A stretch of DNA of 64,000 nucleotides from Panopea generosa (GCA_029582155.1 CM055899.1:81995556-82059555); one strand, 5' to 3'. Shown: positions 13,201 to 28,100, counted from the first letter of the stretch. Translations and numbers: made by a program. The notes: generated by a model not told the origin, from the sequence alone.

Positions 13201-16200
13201 AGCATTGCAACACTGAAGTATCATGCAACAAATGGCATGGTACGATACCCCACTCAGCTACATTTTATTATGCCTGACCACTCTTAAAACTATTCTCTAA
13301 ATACTCAAATGATTCAATCTTCAAGTCATTTATTCAGTACAAACATACAATTTTCATTGCCTTAACAATTTAGGTGGTTATATTTAAATGAGAAGAGCAT
13401 GACATACAATAACATAGAAATACATGTATATAGCAACATTTCAAATCATATCCATTTTCTAAGGCTCATTTCCCCATATATTTTCACATGTAATAAATAT
13501 AATTATACACTTTAATGAAATTTTAACATCTTTGGGTATGTTTGCCTGTTCAGAGTGTAAGAAAATTATATCTTGCATGCATGGTGGTAAAACCTTAAAT
13601 ACTAGTATGGCCTATAATATTGAAATATTGGCTAAGACAAAACGTACAAGCTGATCCTAACCGATATCTCTGCATATAGCAAACAAAAAATGTCACTGGT
13701 AAGTGTCACATCCCCCCAAATGGTCTATGAAAATAACGATCTATTTTATAATAGGTAGCGATGTATCTATGAATATCAAAAGTATTGGACATATTTGAGA
13801 CTAGACACACAATTTCATTTTTTTTACATTAAACTGTGACCTTGACCTTTGTGTAGCCTTGACATCTGATGTAAAAGTCTGGGTATTTTTACAGGTAAAT
13901 GCAAGTGACACATCATCATGACATGATCACTTGTTTCAAGCTACTTTAAAATTCCTCCATGTAAGACAAAGTAACCGACCAGACATGAAATATCAAACAA
14001 ACTGAAAGTGTGACCTAGACCTTTGAGGTAAGATTCTGGGTCTTAACGCGACACATCATCTGATAAATTGAGCCAAATGTTATTGAAATTCATCCATGTT
14101 TGATAAAGTTACAGACCCGACTTGAAACCTCAAACAGACTCAAAGTGTTGTCAAACAAACTCAAAGTGTGACCTTGATCTTTGAGGTATGGGTCTGGGTC
14201 TTACGTGTGAAACGTCGTCATGTCATCTTGATCAGTTGAGCCAAGTTAAAGACAAAGCAACAGGCCAGACACAAATATCAAACAAATTGAAAGTGTGACT
14301 TTGACCTTTGAGGAAAGGTTCTGGGTCTTACAAGTGACACTTCATCATGTCATGTTGATCAACTGAACCAAGCGTTATTAAAATTTATTCATAGGTGACA
14401 AAGTTACAGACCAGATATGAATCTCAAACAGACTGAAAGTGTTGTCAAACAAAGTTAAATTGTGACCTTGACCTTTAAAGAGGGAGTCTGGGTGTAATGC
14501 CAGACATGTCGTCATGTAAAGCTGATTATTTGTAGCAAGTATTTATGAAACCCATCTATGCCTGACAAAGTTGCAGGTAGGACACAAAACCTCACACAGA
14601 TTTATTGTGTTGTCAAACAAACCCAAAGTGTGACCTTGACCTTTGAGGTATGGGTGTGGGTCTTATGCGCGACACAATGTCATGTCATGCTGATTAATCA
14701 AACCAAATGTTTTTGAAATATATCCATAGGTGACAAACTTACAGACCGGAAAAAGATGAAAGTGTTGTCAAACAAAGTTAAATTGTGACCTTGATCTTTG
14801 AAGTGGCAGTCTGGGTGTTACACACTACACATCCTCATGTTATGCTGATCATTTATAGCAGGTATATATAAAATCCATCTACGCATGACAAAGTTACAGG
14901 ACAGACACAAAATCTCAAAGAGACCGAAGGTGTTGTCAAACAAAGTTAAATTGTGACCTTGACCTTTGAGGTATCCATCTATGCATGACAAAGTTACAGA
15001 CCGGACACGAAATCTCAAACAGACTGAAAGTCGTCAAAGTTAAATTGTGTACGGGCGTCAGTCTTACTCGCGACACATTGTCATGTTATGTTGATCATTT
15101 ATAGCAAGTATTAACAAAATCCATGCATGACAAAGTTACAGGCCATACAGGAAATACCAGATGAAAAGGAAGGAGCACAGACTGGCTACTTAAGACAGGT
15201 TTGATTGTATTTAAAAACAATATTTAATTAAATATAAGAAATTTAAATTGTTGCAGTTATAAAAAATGTATCATGAAATTTGTTTATTCACATACTTGTT
15301 TTTAAATGTGAAATTTACCTCTCAATATAACAGAATATATATAAATAGTTTATAGCATACAAATAGTACCATGTGTCACTTTCAACACTTTAAACAAGAA
15401 CAAGAAATCCTGATATATTCACTTTAATGGCAGTATTTCATGTTTTTTTTCAAATTTTTAAATTGGCAAATTTTTTTTTACAATATAACAAGAATAGATA
15501 AACTTGCTGTGCCTTGAATGCCATAAGGGTATTAAAATAATTCAATATTATATATTTAAATGGGATTTCCTAACTTGGCTTAAACGTCAAGTATACATTA
15601 AACTAATATTCCAACATCAAATTAGAATATCTTTTACGACGTATCAAATGGGTCACGAAACTTCAGTTTAATTTCACTTTAGCCTGTTTAATTGCTTATG
15701 TATGATCTTAGAAGGGGAAGGTTGTCAAGTAGTGCGAACCTGATATTTATCTTTAGAATTAAAATTCAATTTTATGACTCTTAGCAAAATACAGTTTTTA
15801 TCACATTTTGGCAGATTTGAAATTTTAAATCATTTGTTACCTAGGTGTAAATGACAATTTGATACTTTATGTTTATTTTAAACTTGACTTTATAGGTTTC
15901 AAATATGTATATCAACTTTTTATGATACACTGCGTTTAAGATTAAAAATCAAGCAATAGTCAATGAATAGCAACAAGTGATAGTCACGACATACCCAGTA
16001 TACGCTGTGTGTTCATCTGGTCCACAGCTTTCTTCGCGTCTTGTAGTGATGTGAATTGTACAAACCCAAAGCCGAGCATCTTGCCGTCTGTAAATGTAAA
16101 ATTTTATCATTAAGATCAGTTGCCAGAAGCAATTCTGGATGTAACTTTTATCTCTATAGATTAATGTAGCTTGTTCATTAGGCTTAATAAAATAATAGCT

Positions 16201-19132
16201 AAATAACAGCTGTGTTTCCAGACTGACCCTTGAAAATCCTCCGACTCTAAGTATTTTATTGCTTAGAAAAATATGATGAAATCAAATTGATTAAGTTTAT
16301 CACGATGCATGTAGATTTTACAATTTATGAAATATTCATGACTGGACATGGCTAATTTCACATTTTGCAAAGCAGTCTATCACATTTGCATTTTCTGTTG
16401 TTTTCAGTGTTTTCATAGGCGCTTGGAACTCGCAACATGGAACATCCAGCACGTTTTCATGTTTACCGTGAACTGTGTTGGCAATTTCCTTTAAACAATG
16501 CCAACACATAAATACAGAAAATCGGATGGTTGTTAATACGACATCTTTGTTATTTAACAAATATCATGCAGATAAATGTACAGATACCAGATATTAGGTA
16601 AGTCTGATCTGAATGATGAACGCCTTCATTAAGCAAAATACACATTAATTGAAGACACTTTCCAAATATATTTTGCTTTGTTGTTTGTCTTTCAATAATT
16701 TGTAAATGTTAAAAAAAGTGTTTAAAAGTAAAATAAAATAAAAAAGCTGACTGACCGACCCATTTATTTTTGGAGCAAAACCGTAAACACACCTATTATT
16801 TTATTTGGCCTTACTGACTTAAAAAGGAACTTAAAACAGATTTATTATTTTTTCTCACATACATGATAGTAAGGTTATTTGTTATTTTATTGTTGTGTGA
16901 TATTTCTATCTTAACCTGGGATAGAGATAAGATTCTCATGTTGTGACTTTGGAATTGTCTATGACACGATGTACGGCGTAAATTACATGGATTTATATTG
17001 TAAAAGTGACTGTGATAAAAAAGATAACAATCAAACTAATTAGTCAATGTAAAAGAAAAAGAAACATTCATCGCTTATTCAGTTCAAATAAGATATTTGT
17101 CTTTGGATAACTCTTTTTCGTTTTAACTTGGCAACGCCTCATTCCCACATAAACAGATGAAACTCAATCCGAACCACAAACCCTAAAAAAAGTTCTTATA
17201 TTTTTATACACCATGTACACACAATAAGACACACAAGCTACACCATGTACACACAATAATACACACAAGCTACACCATGTACACACAATAATACACACAA
17301 GCTACACCATGTACATACAATAATACACACAAGCTACACCATGTATACACAATAATACACACAAGCTACACCATGTACACACAATAATACACACAAGCTA
17401 CACCATGTACACACAATAATACACACAAGCTACACATCAGGACACCTAGCCATATTGTTGTTGTTTTTCATTCACAGCAATCACAGAAAGTTGATTAATT
17501 CAGAAGAATAACCTACCAGCATTTGTGGGGATTTTCACCTCAGATATACTGCCACATGGCTTAAATGCCTTTTGAAGATCCTCGTCTTTACACTACAAAT
17601 AAATATTGACAAAAATGCATGTTTGATTTGGTTTATTGGTACATGTACATGAAATGTGTATATATCAATCTAGTAAAGTTAGTACAGACCCTAAACCGCT
17701 CAAGTACCCTAATTGCACGCAAACGGAGTGCACTCAGAGCGTAAGCGGAGCGCGAGCGTAGCGCAGACGGAGCGCGAACGGAGCGCAGATTGAGCGCAGA
17801 CGGAGCGGACATGGACCGTAAGCAAACGCTGGATTTTGAATAATAAACGCACTCCTGAACGCATGAAATAGATCGAGTGCACTCAGACACGCTGAATGCA
17901 CTCAGATACGCTGAGTGCACTCAGAAATGCTGTATACGCTAGACACAGTAAGAAAACTGATAACAGAACTTTTCGTGCGCTACTGAGTGCACTCGTTCAT
18001 TCGGATATACTCTTTTTTTTATTATTTGATCGTGAAGTCGATACTTAAAATCGAGATAAAAATAAATTTTCTTTCAAATGAATATAAACCATGTAGTTAA
18101 TATAAATGTTTTACTGTAAAACGCATGATAAAACTTATTTTGGTCAACAATTTATCAATTATAACATAAATATCAATTTTTAGCTGATCAATATAATAAT
18201 GTTTAAAACACCTATTATACAATAGACGACACATCATTGGTTATCTAAGGTTTCAAGGCTAATTTGCCGTGTTATTTCGATATAAATTAGTTATAGAACG
18301 TACAAAACATGTACTTTATTTCGATTTAAGCGTATACTGCTCCAAATACAAAAATATCAAAGCATGCGTGAATCAAACAAAACATAGATATGCGTAAAAT
18401 TATATGATTATGATTCTATTTGTTTGGGTATTTCGGCAAAATAAAAATTACCAATTTTCAATTTAATTTGGACTTTAGTTTTACATTTTCCCCAAACATA
18501 GTTACACTGAGTTTGTGCTTAGTTGTAAACAAATCTACGTAAACTGTTATATTGCAATTAAAGTGGAAACATTATACTCGTGCACATCTCATTAAAATAA
18601 TAATAATAAATTAATTGTATTCTAAAATATAAAATGGGTCAGTAGTACAGCGGATAGGGTGCTGGCTTCAGACGGCAGAGGTCGTGAGTTTGACCCAGGC
18701 TTTACCCGACCTCTCGAAACACAATTCAGTACCAGATCTAATAAGGGAATGCACTGGAGAAAGATATGCATAAGCTCCGAGCTTACTTGACAATCAAGCT
18801 AAATTAAATTAATGTAAAATAAATGTATGTATGCCAAATTAACAAGACAGACCGAAATAACACATTAGACATAGGAAATAAAACCTAGCAAACGTAAATT
18901 TCTACGTGACCTTTTTGAGGTTCTGATTTTATATTGACTAAAGAACAGCTTTTGATCATGAGGAAGGTTTAAATAAACAAAAACGAACATGTATTCACTG
19001 CCTATAAAATAGTAAATATATTGTTTTCCCGCTTTCCTACAAAATCGATACGCCTGATCACGTTCACGTAAGCACGTAACAATTAAGCCACTATAAATGT
19101 TGTGAAAGGGGCAACAAGTAAGAAATGACAAC

Positions 19133-19168
<36 letters not shown>

Positions 19169-22100
19169 GAAGAAAAAATACTCAGATAATAATAATATGA
19201 TAATATAATAATAAAGTAATATAGCAATAATAACAATAATATTAGTAATAATAGTAATAAATAATAATAAAATATACAATAGATATTAATAATAATGATG
19301 ATAATAATAAAATTATAAAAAATCTGCATATTTAAGTATTGATTTTGACTATATATTTCTTATCCAATCACATGCCACGGGTTAAATAAAGATTCATTCA
19401 TCTTGCACAAATTATAATCAAAATGAAAATTACACACCGGCAGGGTTCGTTGTGATCAATGGACCGATAAATCACCAATAAACTATTTATTGACACACAT
19501 GTGGTTCTCATCATGCGTATCTGTTTTGATGATTGCCATGCAACTCTGCCTTCATTATAGTAATTTAATTGTTATATTAATTGTGAACGACTGACCAGAT
19601 GCATATATGCACGTATCCAATATAAAAGCTGTAAACAAATCAATAAGTCAATATGTATATTATAATAATAGCTCCAATGATAATAATATTTCAAAAAAAA
19701 TAAAACAAATAATGAAAGTAAAAAATAATACAAATAAAATACTACATTTTTACAAGGAATTATTTAAACACATGTCTTTAATTTTTATTAGTTTTAAAAT
19801 TGTAGGATTGTTTTATTTTGTAAATTAACAATTCTGATCTGTTTTTATACGAAATCGCTATGGCAGCTGTGGTAAAATGACAGCCCTGAATACACATACC
19901 TTTATACGTGTATGTCACACTTTCTACCATTCACTCAGAGCTGGCGTGGGGTTTTCGGTTCGTAAATTTAATGATATTAATATCATAATATTTACATACT
20001 AAAGCGTTCTGAAACTTCGAATAACAAATATCTTAAATATTTTTTTTATTTGTTGTTAATTGGCTGGCAGTTTTTCTTTCTTATTTTTTTCTTTTCAATC
20101 ACATAATGTTGGCTCAATTAAAATTCATCCATCTGGCACGAATAACAATCAAAATGAAATCATACATATCTTCCGTGGTCAATAGACCGATAAGTCACCG
20201 CTTTAGCATATAACCTAATTGACACGGCTCTCACTGGCATGTGACATAACGTAATTAACACCACGGTTGTGTTGCTGCGTGTCATATAATTAGTGGTATA
20301 GCACAGTGGGTGTAGTTTCAAACAAGTTAAATATAGTTTGTCATTTTAAATAAAATATTAACATAAAGCATACTATCAGTAAAAGAATAATTTGAGAAAC
20401 CCACTGAAAAAAGTTTATTGCAAGTATATTTATATACATAATGATAACGAAAATGATTATAAAAAACTTAAAATATCAGAATATCTTTTTTTAAGTTTAG
20501 TGAAGCCACATTTGGACCCAAATCGAGAAAAAACACTACAAGATTATTATTTTTCAAAAATCATTGATTATAATGTCGAATTGCATCGCACAGATTATAA
20601 TAAATTTTTCGTCACCCATGCAGTACATATTATTGATTATAAAGCTGATTTTAGTTTGAACATTAACAAAACCAGTGATATATCCACATGTTGTTAAGTC
20701 ACTGCTTACACTGAGCAGATTTATGGATTATCATAAGGCCAATGAGGTATCAACAGTATGGAATTATTAATTAAATTTAATTATAAATAACGATTTATTT
20801 AGTTTATGTTGATGTATATGTAAATTTTGTGGACAAACTTTATTGATTTCCTGTAACAAACAGCTTACGGTATATCAAAGAAGATACTGACGCAAACAAA
20901 CGTTGGTGTCTGGATAACACAAGCCGGTATAACGTGCGATATTCTTTGATCACCAAGATCACTGATCACATATCAAAACATAGACACTTCCGTTTAACAT
21001 GCCTACTATCGATACTTGTTCAACCTATCGCCCAGCGGGTGACATAATCTGTAGACAAACAATCGGATTATGAATTAATTTACCTTGACTAAAATCCCAT
21101 GGATACATTTAATTGCTCCATTGGAACAGTTTAAATTAAAAAGTCAATATAGAATCAGTTTAAAGAGTTGAGATGTTGCGATTGGCTATGGGCCGGAAAC
21201 CGAACTGAGCGAACTGAACGTTGAGTGAACGCTGAACGAAGCGAACGCTAAGAGGAGTATTAAATACAGCACTTAGCTATACAGCACTCGTGAGCGAATA
21301 CTTGCGTTTGTGAGTGCATTAAATTAACCGCGTTTAATCGAGTGCACACAAACGGAGCGCGAACGGAGCGCGAACGGAGCGCGAACGGAGCGCGAACGGA
21401 GTGCAAACTGAGCGCAAACGGAGTGCAATTATGGGGTACTTGAGCGGTTTAGGGTCTGTAATACTGGTATGCTGGCAGTACCAATAGCTGACCTTGGTCT
21501 TATAGCTTAAAATCCAAACATGGTCTTGTATATAACAATCTAGTAGAGTTAGTAATGCTGGTATGCTGGCAGTACCAGTAGCTGACCTTGGTCTTATAGC
21601 TAAAGCTCCAAACATGGTCTTGTATATAACAATCCAGTAAAGTGAGTAATGCTGGTATGCTGGCAGTACCAGTAGCTGACCTTGGTCTTATAGCTAAAGC
21701 TCCAAACATGGTCTTGTATATAACAATCTAGTAAAGTTAGTAATGCTGGTATGCTGGCAGTACCAGTAGCTGATCTTGGTCTTATAGGTAAAACTCCAAA
21801 CATGTTCTTGTATATAACAATCTAGTAAAGTTAGTAATGCTGGTATGCTGGCAGTACCAGTAGCTGATCTTGGTCTTATAGGTAAAACTCCAAACATGGT
21901 CTTGTATATAACAATCTAGTAAAGTTAGTAATGCTGGTATGCTGGCAGTACCAGTAGCTGATCTTGGGTCTTATAGCTAAAGCTCCAAACATGGTCTTGT
22001 ATATAACAATCTAGTAAAGTAAGTAATGCTGGTATGCTTGCAGTACCCATAGCTGACCTTGGTCTTTTAGCTAAAGCTCCAAACATGGGCTTGTATATAA

Positions 22101-25100
22101 CAATCTAGTAGAGTTAGTAATGCTGGTATGCTGGCAGTACCAGTAGCTGACCTTGGTCTTATAGCTAAAGCTCCAAACATGGTCTTGTATATAACAATCT
22201 AGTAGAGATAGTAATGCTGGTATGCTGGCAGTACCCATAGCTGATCTTGGTCTTATAGCTAAAGCTCCAAACAGGGTCTTGTATATAACAATATAGTAGA
22301 GTAAGTAATGCTGGTATGCTGGCAGTACCCATAGCTGACCTTGGTCTTATAGCTAAAGCTCCAAACATGGTCTTATGATTATGATGCAATCCTATTTTCA
22401 AATACATTCAAGGACTTATATAGAAGGATAGGAAACTTGCATCTTTCCACCAAGGACTTATATAGAAGGAAAGGAAACTTGCATCTCCTGACTAAATGTT
22501 GATAAAATAGCACACTAAGGAATTTTGGATTAATTTTTTGGCAAATTAATCATTTAGAATTCACAGGCAACTGCTTTCTTGTACATAAAATTTAAGTTGT
22601 ATGTAATCTTAGATGTTTTAAAATGTTTTGATCAGGCAAAATGATCTTGAATTAAATATATTGAGGTTTGATGTAAATGTAATTTTGTCATTTTTTAGCT
22701 GCAGTATACATAATTTGTAATTAGACACACTTTAACAATTTCAAACACAAATTATTGTTTTGATATTAATTTTATTCTGCAATGTAACAATTTTGATTTG
22801 TGTCCCAAAGATAAATAGAAGTTAAAATAATTGAAAACGAGACATTGCCAGATTGTGCGTGAATATGAGGTTATTCACAAAAGTTCAAACAGTTGCCTTT
22901 CCATCTCAATATAATTCCTTGCCACAACTCAATTATCATGTAAAATATCATGCATTTTATACATAACCTTCCAACTCTGAGTTCTCCATGGCTGATTGGT
23001 CTAGGCACTGCCACATAATGCATAAAATGAAAGATCATATTTACATTAATATAAAGACTTCAACTCCAACAATGGCAGATAATGTAAGTTAAATTTAAAT
23101 ATTTGAATAACAGTAAAGGCTGTTACCTCTAATACAATAGATAAAACCAGCCATGGGCAATATTCAGTTTACACTATTGTGTAAACATATATACTTGCAC
23201 CAACAATACCTTAAAAGATAGATTGCGAACAATGACCCTTGACCTCTTCAGTGTAGACTGTGGTATGCTACCTGTATCCTTGGACAGTTGATTGGCCTGC
23301 AGCATGCAGTCTACAACAGGAAAATGTACTATCATATAGATAAAGATAAAAAGATGAATGGCGGAGATCTAGTGAAAACTTGTGTTGGAGCCTAGATAAG
23401 CAATTAATTTATTATGGCCTAATGTGAAATATTTTGAAAGGTCCGTTGGAATTTTAGAAAGGTCCAAACTTTACTGGTGAAATTAATTCTGTATTGTGTA
23501 TTTCCATGAGCGTAAGGGTCTTTGAAATGACACCAATGAAGCTAGTACTCCAATTGGCATTGATATATATTCACCCAAATTAAGATCATTTTACAACTGC
23601 ACTATGCACTTAATTTGATAATGGTTTACCAGCTCTGGCAACAGCATACACTGCCTAAATCAAAGGACTCAAGGTCTTGAGATGCGCCATTTGTTTGTTT
23701 GTTTGAATATTTAGAGTTATAGCTATGCCATCTAGGGCTAAAAGACGATCAGTTTGCCTTACTTCTCTTTCCTGGGATCTTGGAAGGATAACCAGTACTG
23801 GAGTAGACCCATCTCAAGTAACGGAAAACTTTCCCACTTGAATCAGTGGTGAGAGATGTGACAATGAGACATAATGTCATATATCAATAATCACGAAGAC
23901 TTTGGCAAGATGGAATTTAAACGCATGCACCAATAATTGAAAGTAATACGCTCCCCACAGGTCTCTTAGAAACACATGTTACAAGAAATGAGACTGGGTT
24001 GGTACAGGATGGGTATGTTTTCCTGTGTTGAAAAAAGTTTTGTGTTCATTAATGCATTGTCGGATACCCCCGGTATAAGTTTGTATTTTTAATGTTTGAT
24101 TCGGTAATGAAGAATATTTTCATTTTGTATACATGTATGTGTATTTCGAAATAAAAATAAATTTTATAAAAGTAGAAATTAATAGTTAAGTCTTAAAACA
24201 GCCTTATAAACGGTACTGCAGTAACCTAGGCGCCAACTTTTAGAATCCGACTTTTGAAGGCTCCAATTTTTAAACCGGGTTTCTTAAGGTGAGCGACCTC
24301 CGTATTTTTGCTTCAAACAAATTCTACAATTTGTTTACAAAATAAACTGTTTCAAGTGGTGATTTTATCCTATATTTGTTGAAATTAGATGCTGAGAAAA
24401 CCTGTACAATTGCATTGTTTTGTTTACTTGTAAAATGCTCTCAATAACACACTACGATTAAAATTAGTTGGACGAAAGAAGTGCTCTTCCAGATAACCTA
24501 ATCCACGACTTTATAACATAGGGCCTATTTCAGCATTTAACATTTTTGAATCATAACATCAATTCGAAATCAATCATGACTGATGACAAGAAGAAAGCCA
24601 GTACTTTTACATTTGCTTCAGGGACTATTTTCATTGTTGATATGTTTCAGCCTTTGTGGTAAATAGCAATTGTGTGCAGTAGTGATGGGACATCGGTTGG
24701 AAATCATAATGGATTATGGATTGGTACTTCCAATGCGATTTTACAGATTATATTCAGTTCCAGAATGATCTACTTAAGTCTGCATGTTAATGGATGTTTT
24801 ACTGCTTACCATGTTTTATTATGTATATAATTATTAGTGTAGTAGACTGGCAGTAGTAATTGCTTTCTATAGATGAATCTTTCAGCTCTTCATCACCCTC
24901 TACTTACTGCTTGTTCAGTGGTTGGCTTTGTAACACTTAAGTATGGTGAGTGGTAGTGTGGTACATGTCTGTGTGAACCAATAACCAAACACTATTAAAA
25001 ATTTAGTATCAAATAACTTTGGAGTTCCAAGTGCAGAAAGCCGAATAAATCTACTTATTTTTAATTTATTAACAAAAAAAAAAAAAATAATCATAAGACA

Positions 25101-28100
25101 ATTATGCTCGTTTGTTACACCTTGCGCATATTTGCGGAATACCTTAAATAACTGCACAAGTTCTAATAAATACTATTCCAGTTTTAAATTCATTTAGTCA
25201 CAATTTCAAAGTAAATATGTATTTACTGAATAATCTAGACTATATTTACAGTCAATACTCCGTTAATCATCTTCTTTCATTAATGTGTAAGGCAATAAAC
25301 ATGTATGAGTATGAGTTGTCAGTTGAGATATGCTGAATAAAATATTGAATTGAAATATAGACACAGGTGTTGTAATCCTTTCAATTCACATTTTAAAGTC
25401 ATTTAATTAACATACAAGCTTATTTTCAATCAACAAGCTGTCAAAGCTTCGAAAAATAATAAACATTTATCGCAAACAAACATGAACTAAAATCTACCCT
25501 CTCCGTTTATCATAGAATTTATTAAAGGTGTTGTGTTTGAATCTCCTGCAATTAACCTTTCAAAGGCATCCACGCTAATTCCCAATCAACAGATTCGTAA
25601 AAAATGTGAAAAATAATAATTTATTTGGTTGACCACATCAAACTACCCATAAAATTCAACACGGCAAAATATTTGACCCTGATATTTTACTTCGAAAGAA
25701 ACTGAACAGCGCGACGTCATTTGTACATGCAACAAGGACCTGACACATTTGCAGAGCAAGAATTACCTGTGTATTCGGCTAAGTGTGTCATATCAGTAAA
25801 TGATCGGCATATCTTTGAAATGAAATTTTGACTTGTGATTTGTTTATAAGACTTGTAATTAGGACAGCCGGACACATTTTGACAAAAGGTGCTTTTTTTA
25901 AGACAGAAGGGCAGGGTCAAAAAGGGAGAGGGTGCTGCGACCTTCCATTCTGCGCTAGAAAAAAAAAACTGGGCAGATAATATTAATACTTTTTTAGCGA
26001 TTTCCGTAATTTTTAGATATCGATCCGTAGTGCATATTTTTGCATCAAAATCCGTAAAAAATACTGCCGATCCGTACCGAAAAACAAACAGGTCTGCACA
26101 CATTGCTGGATTGAGCACACAAAACTTTCAATCGTGAAGCTGGGTGTATGTGATCATGTGAATCGCCCATGTAATATTTTTGAATTTAACCGACTTAACA
26201 CGGAAATTTCTTATCTAAAAAAGATCTGAGGACAACTGATAACAGTCTATTTTTCGGATAATATGCGTTCTAACTATGTGTGCTTTTTGTTAGAGATTGA
26301 TGAAAGCACTTTCAAAATCAGTGCATAAGATGGCCAAACTTCAATTTCAAATGTGTAGTTTTATTTTGAAAACGAAACTAAAATCTACTGTTTTCAAAAT
26401 TCTAATGAGCCAATTTTAGAAAATGCAATTGAATTTCGGAAAAACTGTCAAAAAGAAATGACCAAAAGTCGTTTCCTAAATCGTAATTGTATTTATTCTT
26501 TGCATATTTCAACGCCATAAATATCATTAATCATTTGCAAATTCAACATTGAATATTCATCAACCCTGAATTTTAAAACAAACAAGTTATTGTTGAATCT
26601 CCGAAGAAACTTTTCAATACAAAATGTACGCCATTCTGTTATGTAAGGTATCGAGACGTGCATGCGCAGCTTTCTAATCCCAGGTTAAACATTTGGAGTA
26701 TTTTGCGGTTCCATGCCGAATCACCATTTATACTCGATAAATGATTATGAGAAATGGTATTGATTATCGAATCGGTAAGCTTCTTCACGCCGCTAATCGA
26801 TGTCATACGATTATCGGCCCACTACTAGTGTGCAGACATCAAATATCAAAAATAAAGACTCAAACACGTATTCACGTTATTAATTTTTTTTTCTTACATT
26901 GAAAAGTTAAGTTCATCAGACTGATACATAAACAAGAGGCCCAAGAGGAACTGAATGCTCTACTGGCAAGAGATGCTTTACAGCACTTCCATGCAATGCT
27001 ACATGTAAAATATCTAAGTTCTAGGCCTTGAATTTTCAGAGAAACTGTTTTGTAAAATTTTGCTTAAAATGTGCTTATATGGGGCATTTGTGATTGAATG
27101 AAGCTGGTTCAAGAACTCGTCCGAGATCTTGTGGTTATATAACTGCTGTGCAAGTTTGGTTAAGATTCAATGAACAAGAGGCCCAAGGTGTAACAGACAG
27201 GGTATTTCTACAGGTAAATGCAGGTGACGCATCATCATGACTTGCTGATCACTTGTGTCAAGCTATTGTAAAATCCCTCTATGTAAGACAAAGTTACAGA
27301 CCAGACATGAAATATCAAACAAACTGAAAGTGTGACCTTGAGGTAAGGTTCTAGGTCTAAACGGGACACATCCTCATGTCATGTAAATCAATTGATAAAT
27401 TGAGCCAAGTGTTTTTGAAATATATGCATGTTTGGTAAAGTTACAGGATGGACTAGAAACCTCAAACAGGCTTAAAGTGTTGTCATACAAACACAAAGTG
27501 TGACCTTGACCTTTGAGGTATGGGTCTAGGTCTTATATGTGACACGTCGTCATGTCATCTTGATCAATTGAGCCAAGTTAAAGGCTAAGTGACAGACCAA
27601 ACACACAATATCAAACAAATACCCTCTGTCTCATAACCAGTAGGCAGTATATGAATGTGACGTCACGCCTTCAAGGGGTCAAATTAAACTTAGATTACTC
27701 ATCAAAAGCACTCTTAAATTCCTTCAGCATTCCTTATTTTAAAAATGTTTTAAATTCCCCCATTGTTCATTCTTTAATGAAAATTAATATAAGTATTAAC
27801 AAGAAATGTCACATGTCCCCCCACCCCCACCCCAAATGGTCTGTAAAAAAATAAAAATATATGATATAATAGGTAGCGATGTATCTATGAATATCAAGAG
27901 TAATGGACTAATGTTTCAGACTTGACAAGCAATTTTATGGGTTTTTTTACATTAAAGCATAACCTTGACCTTTGTGTAACCTTAACCTTGACATCTGATA
28001 TAATGGTCTGGGTATTATAACAGTTCAACAGTGAAACATTATCATGATATGCTGATCATTTTAAAATCCCTAAATGTAAGTTACAGATCAATTGTTGATC

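Larger units (their letters stand above)
17685..21458. mobile_element. 3.77-kb TA-flanked terminal-inverted-repeat transposon
   Basis: Both ends begin CAGACCCTAAACCGCTCAAG and continue inverted for about 35 bp, to AATTGCAC. TA at 17,683-17,684 and 21,459-21,460 is the target duplication. Inside each end is an 11-bp tandem array (GGAGCGCGAAC type) in the same orientation on the plus strand. The interior holds an S2 SINE, an (AAT)n tract and two diverged direct copies of a segment with AATGGACCGATAAATCACC. No transposase is recognisable, so it is non-autonomous or decayed. A TA target fits Tc1/mariner-like elements among others; the superfamily is not assigned. Confidence 0.85.

Noticed and set aside
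18865..19329. 154-codon minus ORF with long Ile/Leu/Tyr runs
   Set aside because: Driven by the (AAT)n tract; it looks like a membrane protein only because of the repeat.
21334..22407. Series of overlapping minus-strand ORFs with near-identical proteins ([20 protein letters not shown])
   Set aside because: They are translations of the 94-bp tandem array; since 94 leaves remainder 1 on division by 3, the same stop-free phrase appears in every frame. No start context or codon bias supports a gene.
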